Part shown: piece by piece, positions 41,736-52,176 of the stretch
Position numbering within the stretch: the first letter of the stretch is position 1
How the letters are laid out: every line of letters begins with the position of its first letter
DNA from: Agarophyton chilense
Lineage: Eukaryota; Rhodophyta; Florideophyceae; Gracilariales; Gracilariaceae
NCBI GenBank assembly: GCA_030374765.1
Contig: JARGXX010000077.1
Coordinates: 620,001-684,000, forward strand
Reading direction: 5' to 3'
DNA length: 64,000 nucleotides
Notes under the pieces: model-generated
Database searches by the model: none
Seen by the model: only the letters and a program-made list of their open reading frames with translations
Told to the model about the DNA's origin: nothing
Translations under genes and position numbers: made by a program

Positions 41736-43766
41736 TTAGTTTTTCGAAGCGGACCCCACCGAATTCGGTGCAGCTGCCTCGAAGGGGACCGGTTGTTCCC
41801 CGTTCGCGGGTACAAGTTCTGTATCCCTGTCAGCAAGGTGAGCTCGGAGTATCCTTTGTTCCTCATAGGACCTACTCGGGACTCGAGCTTTCTCCTCAGG
41901 GGTCAGAGCCTCGTACTGAGCGATAATTCGTGAACCCTCCCGCAGGGGAAATGTGCAGTCTGGTGCTTTGTGACCACGGAGGTAACACAAATAGCAAATC
42001 AGCTCTGCCGGGTTCGGTTGTGGACGTGAATCCACGCGACGTGGTGCTGTATCCTTCCATCCGGGGCGAGAGAACCGAGCAGCGGTATTTGCAAAAGGTA
42101 GCGATGCGACTGGCACCCTCCGTCCTTGGGTATAGAGCACAGGGTCTTCATCCGTAGTCGGAGCGGATGTCGACGGCAACTCAGACGTACCCATAGATTC
42201 GGGGTGACTTCCCATGAAGTGAATGTTATCATTGACCCCCACAGGGGCAGGGCCTCCTGCGAGTGACAAAGACGAGTTACCTCCATCGGCGAGGAGTGCA
42301 CTTGTCGGCCGACTCTTTCGGTTCTGCCGGGCACGGAGAGTATCCCCCTCAGCCTGGGCGTACTGAACCAATTCCAAGTAGGTCAGCTTGGGCTTTTCTT
42401 CCCGATGTCGGGCAACCAATGCCCTTACCGAGGGGTCCAAACCATCCACAAACATGGTGCATCTCTCGTAGGCGGGGAATACATTCCCGCATCGGTGAAA
42501 CGCTTTATTCAAGCGAGTTGAATACACCGTTTCGGTTTCCATCTGCTTCTGCCGCGTATCCCTTAATGCAAGGATTGCTTCCTGAATCGCATTTCCAGTA
42601 GCGTATGACCTCAAGAGGTACTGTACCGCTTCGGGCCAGCACGTGACTCCCCCTTCCGAGGCTCGGGATGATCCACGGACGGAGTTGAACTGGTCTTCAG
42701 CCATCCCCTTTAAGAAATAGGGTAATGCAAGATACGCTTGCGCTTCACTCATACCGAGGATGTCAGCCTCCTGGACGAACCTCGCAAGGAAATCGAGCAC
42801 CAGAATTGGGTCTGTTCCTGTGAACTCCCTCTTCTGTAGGGTGATGCTCAGCCTTTTGATGTAGTCTTTGACCTTACCCGTTCCGCGGGATGTTCGATCT
42901 CCCGAAGGGTTATCCAACCGGTAATAGCGGTACGATAGCAGCTTCCGATAGAGAGGATTCGTCGGCTTCAGCTCCCTTAATCCAAGGTGTTTCCTACCCT
43001 TCTTCCGGGTACGGATTGCCCCTTGAGAGGTGTAAGTAGCCTTCGACCGAGTCGCCCGGGATGACCGGCGTCCATCTTCACTATCCGAAGATTCGGAGGA
43101 CGAACTCGATGACGAGCGATTGGGATCGGAATCCGATAAATCCTCTTGGATGTGAACCCTCTTCTTGGACTTGCGGAGGTCCCGTTTAGCGGAGCGGTGT
43201 TCTTCGTCTTCCGAAACGTTGGGTTTATCCTTCGAGGCTTCTGTGTCTCCGTCCATACGGATAATGGCCTCGAGGGTGTCCAGCCGAGCTCGGAATCGTT
43301 CCGCTTGCACGCGGTGTTCCTCCACGAGGCTCCGGTACTCCTGGATAAAGACCCCAGGGGTACCAAAGCTTTCCAAAAGGGAGTTCACATCCCTACTCAG
43401 GGTACGAAGGTCATCGGCGACTCCCCGCACCGAGGCGTCCTCCACCTTGAGGCGGAGGGTAGTAACCTCCTGAAGGAGCTCGACGTGAGCCGCGTTGGCG
43501 ATATCGATTCGAGTCTCCAGGCGCCGTAATTCAGGGTCGGCCCGACTTCGGGGTGCTGCTGAGGGGGTCTCCACCACTGGAGCTGGGCCCACAGCCACGA
43601 CCTCTCGAGGACCTGAAACCACTAAGGGTACTCTCCGAGTGTCCGGATCGATACCGGAATCGTTCCGACCTTCGTGAATTGAGCACCTTGGCCTAGGCGG
43701 GGCCGGGGGCACTGAATCCGCTTGACGGTTCGATCCAGTCCTGGAACCACGGGTAGGCGGCGACAT
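41736..43766 (-). CDS. gag region of the nested Gypsy element (fossil)
   Basis: An open frame of 676 residues with a coiled N-terminal part, an Asp/Ser/Lys-rich linker, a retrotransposon-gag capsid-like region (ALPYFLKGMAEDQFNSV, about 42700) and one zinc knuckle (CYLCYLRGHKAPDC, about 41990). The protease-RT region follows in another frame, a layout the family is known to use. Confidence 0.85.
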   Translation of the reverse strand: MSPPTRGSRTGSNRQADSVPPAPPRPRCSIHEGRNDSGIDPDTRRVPLVVSGPREVVAVGPAPVVETPSAAPRSRADPELRRLETRIDIANAAHVELLQEVTTLRLKVEDASVRGVADDLRTLSRDVNSLLESFGTPGVFIQEYRSLVEEHRVQAERFRARLDTLEAIIRMDGDTEASKDKPNVSEDEEHRSAKRDLRKSKKRVHIQEDLSDSDPNRSSSSSSSESSDSEDGRRSSRATRSKATYTSQGAIRTRKKGRKHLGLRELKPTNPLYRKLLSYRYYRLDNPSGDRTSRGTGKVKDYIKRLSITLQKREFTGTDPILVLDFLARFVQEADILGMSEAQAYLALPYFLKGMAEDQFNSVRGSSRASEGGVTCWPEAVQYLLRSYATGNAIQEAILALRDTRQKQMETETVYSTRLNKAFHRCGNVFPAYERCTMFVDGLDPSVRALVARHREEKPKLTYLELVQYAQAEGDTLRARQNRKSRPTSALLADGGNSSLSLAGGPAPVGVNDNIHFMGSHPESMGTSELPSTSAPTTDEDPVLYTQGRRVPVASLPFANTAARFSRPGWKDTAPRRVDSRPQPNPAELICYLCYLRGHKAPDCTFPLREGSRIIAQYEALTPEEKARVPSRSYEEQRILRAHLADRDTELVPANGEQPVPFEAAAPNSVGSASKN

Positions 43767-43993
43767 GCTGCAGACACGACACCGACGATTTGGGGTAACG
43801 ATGAAATACGATCACGAGATTCCCGGAGACCGGATGACGTAACACAAAACAAAAAAAAAAACCAATTCCTCCCTTTCCAAAGGGGACCACTACAACAAAT
43901 CTTCACGACGGTGCTTCCTCTTCCAAGAGATATTCCAACACGTGGATGACCAACCCAAAAGTCAGAGAGCGGATTCTAAGTCGAGAGACCACT

Positions 43994-44909
43994 TGTGGAG
44001 CAAAACCCGGCGACAGGAAGTGCTCTCAAGGTGTTCGAAGCCTTGCTCCCTGGGGGAGGCAGACTCAGAGACAGATCCCTCCGTTCCACCCGTAGTGTGG
44101 GGTGTAACTCCCACGGGGGATTCCGGCAGTACCGACGGAGGTGAGGGGTAGAAACCGTTGGATCCGGAATGGGTATGGGTATCTCAAAGAATGGGGGAAA
44201 ATCCGGCGAAGAGGAAAACCGGGGCGAGGGTCGGGCACTAACAGCCACCGGACCCGAGAACCAGAAAAGGGGCGAAACAACAAAAGAAACCCAATACAGG
44301 GGCGAAAACCTGTCCTCGAAAGGAAACACAAAAAGCACGCAACAAGTAAGCAGAACCCCCACGGGGTATCGTGCACGCAGGTCGTCTGAGCGGTCCCAAG
44401 GGGGTGGTTGCACGGAACCCAAACGTGGGCACTCTCCAAGTGGAGTCGTGTCCCTACGCAGGCGTTGCTAACCAGAGCCCGTTCCGGGTTGTAAGGCCGA
44501 AACGATGGCGACGAAGAACCTCTAAAGGTATCGAAGACCAACCTTGGTTACCCTTTACTCTGAGCTTCGGACTGTCAGATCTCGTCTCCCTAAGTAGGGC
44601 CCACTAACTAAACTCTACAGTAGTGCACACCTGCTCAGGGCCATACACGTGGAGATCCCACTGTCAGGGCCCAAAAGTCCAACGTTCTAACAAATATCCG
44701 AAAATCGGTGCCAAAATTAAGCCACGTGTATCACGGGGCCAATCCAACCATGGGCCATCCGAATTTTCACTTCATAGGCGAACTCTAACCAGAAAACAGT
44801 GCCACCTCAGCACACCTTAGAGGGGATCATAGTCATAACCCTCGGAGGGTTCAACCCTCATTCTATGAGTTGCATCTTCAAGTATCCTCTAACTGGGCGT
44901 TGCTCTACA
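43994..44909 (-). repeat. 5' LTR of the nested Gypsy element (916 bp)
   Basis: Partner of 34593-35508; followed on the right by CTGCT at 44910-44914. Confidence 0.93.
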
Positions 44910-44914
44910 CTGCT

Positions 44915-45600
44915 TTTATGAAGTCAATGGTGGTGTCTTCATCGGCGACGTTGGTGTAGCGTGCTGCCACCATTTTCTGTCTCACGGCGAGGTGTTTCTT
45001 GAGATATCTGTTGATCTTCGTTATGTTTTCGAGATCAATGCTTTCGGCTTCCGTCTTTAGAAATCTGTGATCTTCTTTCGTGGTCTGATTGATATGATCT
45101 ATGATTTTCTGGGTTAGGTCATCAGGCGTGGGGTCTTCATCTGGGACGAATAATAAGCCTAGGATACCGTTCGATACGCTGCTGAGTATCGCTGATAGAA
45201 CGCGGTTTTTCTGTGACTCGAAGAGTTTTAGTTCTGCTACGTCAGTGGGAGTTGCTGGATTAATTTGGATATGGGGGAGAGCTTCAATGGTGGCGGCATA
45301 GGTTTTGAGTGCTAAGTACCATAGAGCATACTTTGTCGTCTCTAGTCTGGGTTGCGTTGCGTTTTGTCTGACTCCATTGGGAGGGTGGAAGTTGTGCTGG
45401 TAGTTTGATGCTGTTGAGTGGTGTCTCGTGGTTCGTGTGTGTCGATGTGCGTGAGTATGGCGTTGGTGTAGAGTTGTTATATGGTGGTGTCTTTTCTGAG
45501 TTCGTGCCCTAAGCGGCGGGCGAGGCGGTGGTTTGTGGAATTCGTGGTGGAGTTTCTAGCGATGGCCCCTAACCTGTTAGTGGAAGGCACTGGCTTTCAA
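44915..45600 (-). mobile_element. Old Ty1/Copia-type element, right part (gag)
   Basis: The minus strand codes gag-like helical sequence (LKLFESQKNRVLSAILSSVS, DLENITKINRYLKKHLAVRQ, VAARYTNVADEDTTIDFIKA) that stops exactly at the Gypsy target site and resumes at 34587. Its right end near 45600 is not defined. Fossil. Confidence 0.7.
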
Positions 45601-45780
45601 CTTTACTTCATCGTTGTCGTCGCTTCACTATAATACTGTTCTATCACTGTAATGCTGTGTGAAAAGCACGCTTTAGAGAATATTGTGACCCGCTTATTCG
45701 TGCGGGTCATCGCGAATCAAAAAAAAAAAGAAAGGAAGAAAAAAACGAAACATATCTGAGACCTTTTATTCATAAATTCC

Positions 45781-46132
45781 CTAGGCGCGTAGGAAGTTGA
45801 TCGCCATGTAACGCACGCTAATGACGCTCTCCACTATAATGCGTCCGACGTCACGCGCACTTGCGGCGAAGAACATTCCATCCAAGAGCCGACGGAGATA
45901 CGACCACGGCACGTGCAACAGATTTTCCTCCATGTCACTGGTCGTAACAGGTTGGCCACGTGCCATGGCACGCAGCATGTCGCCAGCCTCCACAATCGCG
46001 GCCATCTGCAATTCCGATTTCGCAGGGGGGCCCGCATCGGGGGCAGCCGTGGCGCTTCGTGATTCGCCAGACATTTCGCACTCGTCGGTGGCGCGGGGTC
46101 CCGATGGTGCGTAGTGGAACGTGGAATGAGGC
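45781..46132 (-). CDS. Hypothetical small protein beside the solo LTR
   Basis: About 117 residues from the ATG at 46132 to a TAG at 45781, with Met-rich amphipathic helices (MAAIVEAGDMLRAMARGQPV, LRRLLDGMFFAASARDVGRI). I do not recognise it. An AATAAA lies about ten bases after the stop on the same strand, near 45765, which supports a real 3' end. A longer upstream frame runs into the solo LTR and is probably not coding. It may be a small host gene or part of a mobile element. Confidence 0.35.
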
Positions 46133-46195
46133 ATCGCGGCGCAGGTTGGAAACGGATGGAAAAAGTATCCAGGGGCAAGAATAAAAGAAGTATGT

Positions 46196-46200
46196 CGGCC
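46196..46200. repeat. Target site duplication CGGCC (left copy)
   Basis: Repeated exactly at 47118-47122. Confidence 0.9.
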
Positions 46201-47117
46201 TGTAGAGCAACGCCCAGTTAGGGGATAATTGAATATGCAACTCATAGAATGAGGATTGAACCCTCCGAGGGTTATGACTATGATCCCCTCTAAGGTGTGC
46301 TGAGGTGGCACTGTTTTCTGGTTAGAGTTCGCCTATGAATTGACAATTCGGATGGCCCATGGTTGGATTGGCCCCGTGATACACGTGGCTTAATTTTGGC
46401 ACCGATTTTCGGATATTTGTTAGAACGTTGGACTTTTGGGCCCCGACAGTGGGATCTCCACGTGTATGGCCCTGAGCAGGTGTGCACTACTGTAGAGTTT
46501 AGTTAGTGGGCCCTACTTAGGGAGACGAGATCTGACAGTCCGAAGCTCAGAGTAAAATGGGAACCAAGGTTGGTCTTCGATACCTTTAGAGGTTCTTCGT
46601 CGCCATCGTTTCGGCCTTACAACCCGGAACGGGCTCTGGTTAGCAACGCCTGCGTAGGGACACGACTCCACTTGGAGAGTGCCCACGTTTGGGTTCCGTG
46701 CAACCACCCCCTTGGGACCGCTCAGACGACCTGCGTGCACGATACCCCGTGGGGGTTCTGCTTACTTGTTGCGTGCTTTTTGTGTTTCCTTTCGAGGACA
46801 GGTTTTCGCCCCTGTATTGGGTTTCTTTTGTTGTTTCGCCCCTTTTCTGGTTCTCGGGTCCGGTGCCTGTTAGTGCCCGACCCTCGTTTCGTTTTTCCTC
46901 TTCGCCGGATTTTCCCCCATTCTTTGGGATACCCATACCCATTCCGGATCCAACGGTTTCTACCCCTCACCTCCGTCGGTACTGCCGGAATCCCCCGTGG
47001 GAGTTACACCCCACACTATGGGTGGAATGGAGGGCTCTGTCTCTGAGTCTGCCTCCCCCAGGGAGCAAGGCTTCGAACACCTTGAGAGCACTTCCCGTCG
47101 CCGGGTTTTGCTCCACA
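46201..47117 (+). repeat. Solo LTR of the nested Gypsy family, inverted orientation
   Basis: A 917-bp sequence that is the reverse complement of the LTRs at 34593 and 43994, beginning TGTAGAGC and ending CTCCACA, with CGGCC duplications on both sides. No internal region is left, so it is a solo LTR made by recombination between two LTRs of one insertion. Confidence 0.93.
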
Positions 47118-47310
47118 CGGCCAAGTAATTTATAGACGAATAGAGTCGATTGCAGTTAGAGAGCCTCTGATTTCATTGGACAACCGCTTGCTTTTTCGTA
47201 CAATTTGGATCACTGATTTGCCAACGCAAGATCATGCAAGCACCTGGGCACCACATATTCGGCGCGCAACGCAAATGCGTTCTCCGTCGAGTAAGGCAAA
47301 CAGATAAAGA

Positions 47311-47462
47311 CAGGCTGTTCTACACTGGCCGCGAGCCGCACGAATTCTCACACAAATAGAAACAGGCTGTTCTACACTGGCCGCAAGCCGCACAAATTAT
47401 CGCACAGTTAGGGACAGGCTGGCCGGTACTGGACCGGAAGCCGCACGAATTCTCGCGCCGGC
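47311..47462 (+). repeat. Three 52-bp tandem repeats
   Basis: Units start at 47311, 47363 and 47415, each beginning ACAGGCTG and holding AGCCGCAC(G/A)AATT. The first two are more alike than the third. Confidence 0.8.
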
Positions 47463-47479
47463 CTTCCTCCAAATTGTCT

Positions 47480-47486
47480 ATATAAG
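47480..47486 (+). promoter_or_regulatory. TATA-like element after the 52-bp repeats
   Basis: TATATAA followed by GGCCGACCTCGGTCGG. With the repeats just upstream it looks like a promoter, perhaps of an LTR or non-coding transcript; no gene follows clearly. Confidence 0.3.
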
Positions 47487-48594
47487 GCCGACCTCGGTCG
47501 GCTCTGACCAACTCTACGGAATTCAGCTCGACAAAAGCGGCTCACCCCCCCTCCTCTGATACCAAGAATATCTCTTAACACAGTCTGTGCCTCTCTTGCC
47601 ATCAACTCTCTTCCTTTTCTTTCTTAACTTGGGGTTTGGTTCGCTTTCTACCGTGACAGCGCCGACATTTTCTGCGAACCCGTCCATCACGAGGGACTGT
47701 TTAGCACCTCCTGTTGTTAAAAGAACCGCATGATACGGCGTAGGGCTCACAATCTATGACCATTCGGCATTCGTTCAAGAGTAAGTGACTATCACTAATC
47801 TTTTGGTATTGTGTGCGAGTACTGACTTTTTTTGTCTTGCATATATTGCCAACTTCTTCAATTTCTTCGAGCGAATATTCAACTGTGCAAGGTTCCAATT
47901 CGGAATTGGAAGCTGTCAGCCTCTGCAAGGAAGCCATACCCCTCACCGACTCTTCGCCGTCTACCAAACCCCTTAGCAACCCGCGCGTCCGTCACATCCT
48001 TTGGGTCGTTACTCAGCGTGAGAAGTATCGCCGCCGCCCTCCATCTCGTTAACTCTCCCTGAAGCTCTGTGCCGTTTGCAGCATCAACTTGCAGAGCCAG
48101 CGCCAATTAGAGGTACACCAAGGTTGTAAGCACCAAAACGCACTACGAAGCGCTTATTAAAAAGAAACGGACGTCTGGTGCCGTGTATGAGATATCAAGT
48201 TCCCCAAAGCCCAGGATCTTCAAGTTCATTATAAAATTTGTCGTCATCGTGCCGGCATCAGAAAGAGGAACAATACTTTTTCCTAAATCGTTTGCGATAT
48301 ATAAATCCAGTCTTCAAATGGTGGTATAGGCCTTTACACATTTTATTTATTACATCACAATTTTATACCTTTGCCTCTGCCTGCCACATATATATATATT
48401 GTTCATCTTATCATTCGCACTCTTTACCCATTACACTCACTTTTTCTGTCGACTTTCATTGACTTGTTTATTTTGTTCCATCCTGGGTTGGTACTCTCGA
48501 TAGCATATGTACTACTTGTGTCCCCTTGGGTTGTAGCCATCCGCGTTTTGTCCCCAAACTAAATTTGAACGGAAATGACGTTTACAAATATGAC

Positions 48595-48730
48595 TGATGA
48601 AAGGATATGTTTTTGAAACAGTATTTTGTCTTTATATTTTTCATGTGTTGTTTTTATTGAGTGTACTGTAGTCGAAAAGGCAATTTACGGAATTATTGTG
48701 CAAGGGATACGTTTTTGAAACAGACTTTAT
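48595..48730 (+). repeat. Tc1/mariner-like terminal repeat (copy B)
   Basis: About 90% identical to the reverse complement of 27081-27220, with GGATATGTTTTTGAAAC at one end and GGATACGTTTTTGAAAC at the other. Confidence 0.75.
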
Positions 48731-49040
48731 TATAACTTGTTTTTTGTTTTGCTGTGCAATAAATAAAATATTGTTCTTTTACTTTTGAGTCGGGCATTAT
48801 ATGCTTTTTTTGTGGCTCCCGTTCCTTGGGTGCGCTGTTTAGTAAGAAAGAGGTACTAAATCTCATTTTAACCCTGTTTCCGACATTTTACCATGTTCAA
48901 GAGTTACCATTCTACTTTGTGCGCCATACAAACCAGGTTTGTGGGGTGTTCTTATACTTTTGCACACCACTGTACTACAGGCACGTCTAGCCGAAAAATC
49001 GCCTGCTGGGTGTGCACATTTTCGGGGGTCATCCTCAGAG

Positions 49041-49170
49041 TAATAAGGGTTTCGTTTTTGAAACAGTATTTTTACTTTAAATTTTTGTCTGGTTTTGTTA
49101 GAGCTGTACTGTAGCCAAAACTGCAATCCCCGGAAATTCTGGGTAAGGTATATGTGTTTGAAACCTTTAC
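49041..49170 (+). repeat. Tc1/mariner-like terminal repeat (copy C, diverged)
   Basis: Same layout as copy B with more changes: GTTTTTGAAACAGTATTTT near 49052, CTGTACTGTAGCC near 49104 and TATGTGTTTGAAAC near 49150. Confidence 0.6.
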
Positions 49171-49296
49171 CGCCCTACTTGGTAGCTTGCTCCTTGAAGA
49201 CAAACGTCAACATTGCCACCATCGCTATTCCCGGAAACTACCCATTTAGTCCATGTCTCCGTGTCAGCCTTGCCGGGAATAAACGCAGTGTCCGCG

Positions 49297-50058
49297 ATGG
49301 ACATGTTCTCACGACTGCCTGTGCTGCGTATCAAGCGGAAACACACAGAGAACAACATAGACGCCTTACAAATCCGGGTGAACGCGAAGAGGAGAAGAAC
49401 GCAGACATATGACGAGGACTGTCGCAATGATACCTCGGATGGACTTTCAAAGTCGCCTTACGTTAACGTGACCTTTCGCCGTGTACAGCTGGTTGACGAA
49501 GCTGAGCAACTACTTGCGCGCTCCGATACTCGCCTTATTGATGTTCCTTCACATGTCCTCAGGAAAGGAGAACAGCGCCTTCCTGATCAAGTTCTTTGTA
49601 ATGGCACTCCTATGCACCGCGTTGAACTTCATTCTCCCCTGCATCATGGCAAGGAGTTGGAGCCTGCTTGCTACCAACGTGTTGCTGTACAAGACGATTC
49701 CCAGATGTATGATATATTCACGCTAGAAAGTGATGGCACCGCTTACGATCGAGATACCACATCACCTGTACCATGCATTGATGCTGATGATATTTCCTTG
49801 TTTGATGATGAAGATGATCAAAGTCTTCCATACACTTCTGACGAGGATGCAAAGACAGTTGACTATCCTAGTACTCCACAACAGTCTTGTGATGGTTCAC
49901 TTTCGCCCACTTGGTCTTTAGATGATAATTACACCGCTGTACATGAATCGCATAATTCTCAATGCCACGTCAACTGTGACTGCGAAATGGGGCTTGGAGA
50001 AAATGCCTCCTACGCATACGATCCTTACTACGATGATAGCGGTGGTGAACATCGGTAA
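49297..50058 (+). CDS. Iwr1-like RNA polymerase II nuclear import factor
   Basis: One exon, 253 residues from the ATG at 49297, the first in frame. The start reads PVLRIKRKHTENNIDALQIR, the basic N-terminal motif of Iwr1/SLC7A6OS proteins. The middle has YDIFTLESDG and is followed by an acidic region with DDISLFDDEDDQ and TSDEDAKTVDYPSTP, like the Iwr1 domain (Ser/Asp-rich with a final DYP). Iwr1 binds assembled RNA polymerase II and carries it into the nucleus. The match is by motif order, not by overall identity, so the call is moderate. The C-terminus is rich in Asp and Tyr. Confidence 0.6.
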   Translation: MDMFSRLPVLRIKRKHTENNIDALQIRVNAKRRRTQTYDEDCRNDTSDGLSKSPYVNVTFRRVQLVDEAEQLLARSDTRLIDVPSHVLRKGEQRLPDQVLCNGTPMHRVELHSPLHHGKELEPACYQRVAVQDDSQMYDIFTLESDGTAYDRDTTSPVPCIDADDISLFDDEDDQSLPYTSDEDAKTVDYPSTPQQSCDGSLSPTWSLDDNYTAVHESHNSQCHVNCDCEMGLGENASYAYDPYYDDSGGEHR

Positions 50059-50674
50059 AGCCATCTATAACTGGACATCAGATTTCATGTATAGTTCGAC
50101 ACACCTTGTTTTCGAAACTCCAATTTGCCTATTCGAGCTGGGCTTTCGTACATAGCCTCCGTTACAGCGCAAGTGCGTCTTGTGCTCGGAGTAAGTGATC
50201 TGAGTACCTCTGCGTCACCAGCAAGAAAACAAAGCGTCGGCTCCCTCTTAAGGCCATGCTAAAAGTAAAAACTAGTATCGCAGAGATTGATTTAAAATCA
50301 TAAGTAAATGGACGGTAAACTGAAAACTACAAGCTGAACTGCTGTCACTCTCGTGATGATTCTTTACATGCGATTCTTGCACTAGTGCAGAGTCCTGCAA
50401 CGACGTGAAATACATCTGCATCATGCCTGAAAGGTATCTGCTTTGAGTTAGGCAATGAGAGAAATCGCTCGCCATTCATAGCAAAGGACGTGAACCGTAT
50501 AATCAGCGTACAACGCGTCGAGGTAAGCGTCATCTCAATTTCGGGTAAGTAATTTGGTAAGCTACACACCCCAAGCAAATCGAATGAGAAGATTTCTCCT
50601 TTAAAATGCCCCAGGCGTTGCCCCTCAAAGCAAAAAAGCGTGCAATTAGCAAACGAGAGTTCAACAGGCCATGC
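50059..50674. other. Convergent 3' region between the Iwr1-like gene and RPS16
   Basis: About 600 bp; no gene seen. Confidence 0.5.
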
Positions 50675-51357
50675 TTAACGATATGATTTCTGGAAGCGAG
50701 CTCGCGCACCACGGCCACCAAACTTCTTCGGTTCGCATCGGCGAGGATCGGCAACGAGAAGAGTTCTGTCATATGCGAGAAGCATAGACTTGAGCTCTCG
50801 CTTTTGAACTTCGTCCACATACTTTTGATAGTAGGCAACCAGACCCTTGGCAATGGCTTGTCGAATAGCGTAAATTTGGGCGGTATAACCACCTCCCTTC
50901 ACTCTAAGACGAATGTCAATGTCAGCGAAGCGTTCCTGGCCGAGGATAAGTACGGGTTCGAGCACCTTGACTCGCAGACCCTCTGGCTCAAGAAGATCCA
51001 GAGGAGTACCATTAATCTTCATGAGTCCTTTTCCATTGCCGGTGATGTGAGCGACGGCGACGGCAGTTTTCTTCGCATTAAGTAGAATCGCAAACAAATG
51101 TAACGCATGAGGAAAGCATCCCCGTTAGTACAAAATCAAAAGTAGTTTCATTAGTATTTCGCAGTTGATTGATATGTCACATATAACTTCGAGCCAGCAG
51201 AATCGAAGAATTACAACCGAAACACTTTCAGCAGCTTGCTACTTTCGTGACAAATGGTAGGTATCGCTGATCAAAACAAAGTGACGAATGAAGGCAGATC
51301 CAAGCTTACCTTTCTCCCGAAAACCTGCACAGAGTTCTTCCCTTTCGTGATAGCCAT
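50675..51357 (-). CDS. RPS16: 40S ribosomal protein S16 (uS9)
   Basis: Two exons on the minus strand, 51357-51310 ([16 protein letters not shown]) and 51070-50675, joined in phase 0. They give 147 residues, the usual length. The second exon opens [20 protein letters not shown] and ends [11 protein letters not shown], the conserved uS9 tail that reaches the decoding site of the small subunit. The 239-base intron has a GTAAGC donor, an AAG acceptor and a perfect TACTAAC at 51130-51124. An early intron after the first few codons is common in ribosomal protein genes. Confidence 0.97.
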
Positions 51358-52176
51358 TGTGACGTAGGTATGCTTCAAACTCCGCAGCAAAACGCAGGGT
51401 GAGGTGAACGAAGTGTGGATACAGCTGCTAGTTGCGATTGATGGTTTCTGGGTACTAAAAATATGCCCACGACGGCCGTTGCGGCAAACCATGTACGGCC
51501 GACGACTGCGCATAAACTCACTTTTCAAAAATAAATTTCCATATTCTGGTTTTACACCAATGGGGCTCAAGAAAAATGTTTACAAGTAATTACAGATTAA
51601 ATCCCTGATCTGCAATGGCTATACAGTAGTGGAATGGCATTCGGCGGGTTGAAGACGACGCGCCAAATATGTTTCGGAAAAAAAAATCGCGATTTGCAAA
51701 GACGGGAGGCCGTTGGTCAGGAGAAAATGCTCACGCTCTCTTCTTAATATGAGTGGGAAACTGATCCCGTTTCAGTTGGGCAGTTTCTTCCTCTTCAGAA
51801 AATTGATGACCTTGCGCGTGATGAATCCGTATGCAATGCCACTGTTGTAGAAGATTGAGGTCCGGGTTTGTACAACTTCAGCAGCAATTCCGTGATGCTC
51901 GCATCTCCTTGAAAAGAGCATTTCAAGGGCTCAAAAGGGCGCACATGAATACTGTAATAACATGACGAGAAAAAGGAAGCAAGTCCGCTCTGAGTCAAGC
52001 CCTGGAGCCGTACAAAATCAATATAAAAGTTGATGGGTGAACCCGTCCCTCATGTCAGCAAAAATAAGAAAATGTACACGAAAAGCGGTTGAAACGTCAC
52101 ATGATGGACGAGCTGGGCGAATTTCAAAGCACAAAACTTCCACCTTCGCACCGTTGTGATAAGGATACCTTGACAA
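51358..52176. other. Intergenic region between RPS16 and the GNAT gene
   Basis: About 820 bp that should hold the RPS16 promoter. No gene seen. Confidence 0.5.

Larger units (their letters stand above)
34593..44909 (-). mobile_element. Chromodomain-bearing Ty3/Gypsy element, 10.3 kb, nested in the Copia element
   Basis: Bounded by 916-bp LTRs, about 97% alike by eye, beginning TGTAGAGC and ending CTCCACA on the minus strand, and flanked by CTGCT duplications. A purine tract (AAGGAGGGGGAGA) abuts the 3' LTR at about 35509-35522, and TGGTCTCTCGAC follows the 5' LTR as a primer-site candidate. Parts on the minus strand are gag (41736-43766), protease to RNase H (38665-41691) and a chromodomain (37849-38139). 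No integrase core is seen between RNase H and the chromodomain. A plus-strand antisense frame fills 35551-37446. The element looks broken, with about three breaks over all frames. It is younger than the Copia host and older than the element at 19499. Confidence 0.92.
47123..49296. other. Intergenic region with repeats and transposon ends
   Basis: About 2.2 kb without a supported gene. It holds the 52-bp tandem repeats, a TATA-like site at 47480 and two copies of the Tc1-like terminal repeat. The segment 47523-47980 has weak frames only. Confidence 0.5.

Noticed and set aside
45685-45712. GACCCGC/GCGGGTC hairpin followed by an A run, resembling a bacterial terminator
   Set aside because: The stem is short, and in a eukaryotic nuclear setting this form has no terminator meaning; probably chance or part of an element end.
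34664-47135. Several 60-160-residue frames that appear three times (about 34,700, 44,100 and 46,700)
   Set aside because: They lie inside the three LTR copies and repeat only because the LTR does; no conserved protein is visible.
51071-51309. snoRNA inside the RPS16 intron
   Set aside because: I could not find a paired C box and D box with the expected spacing.
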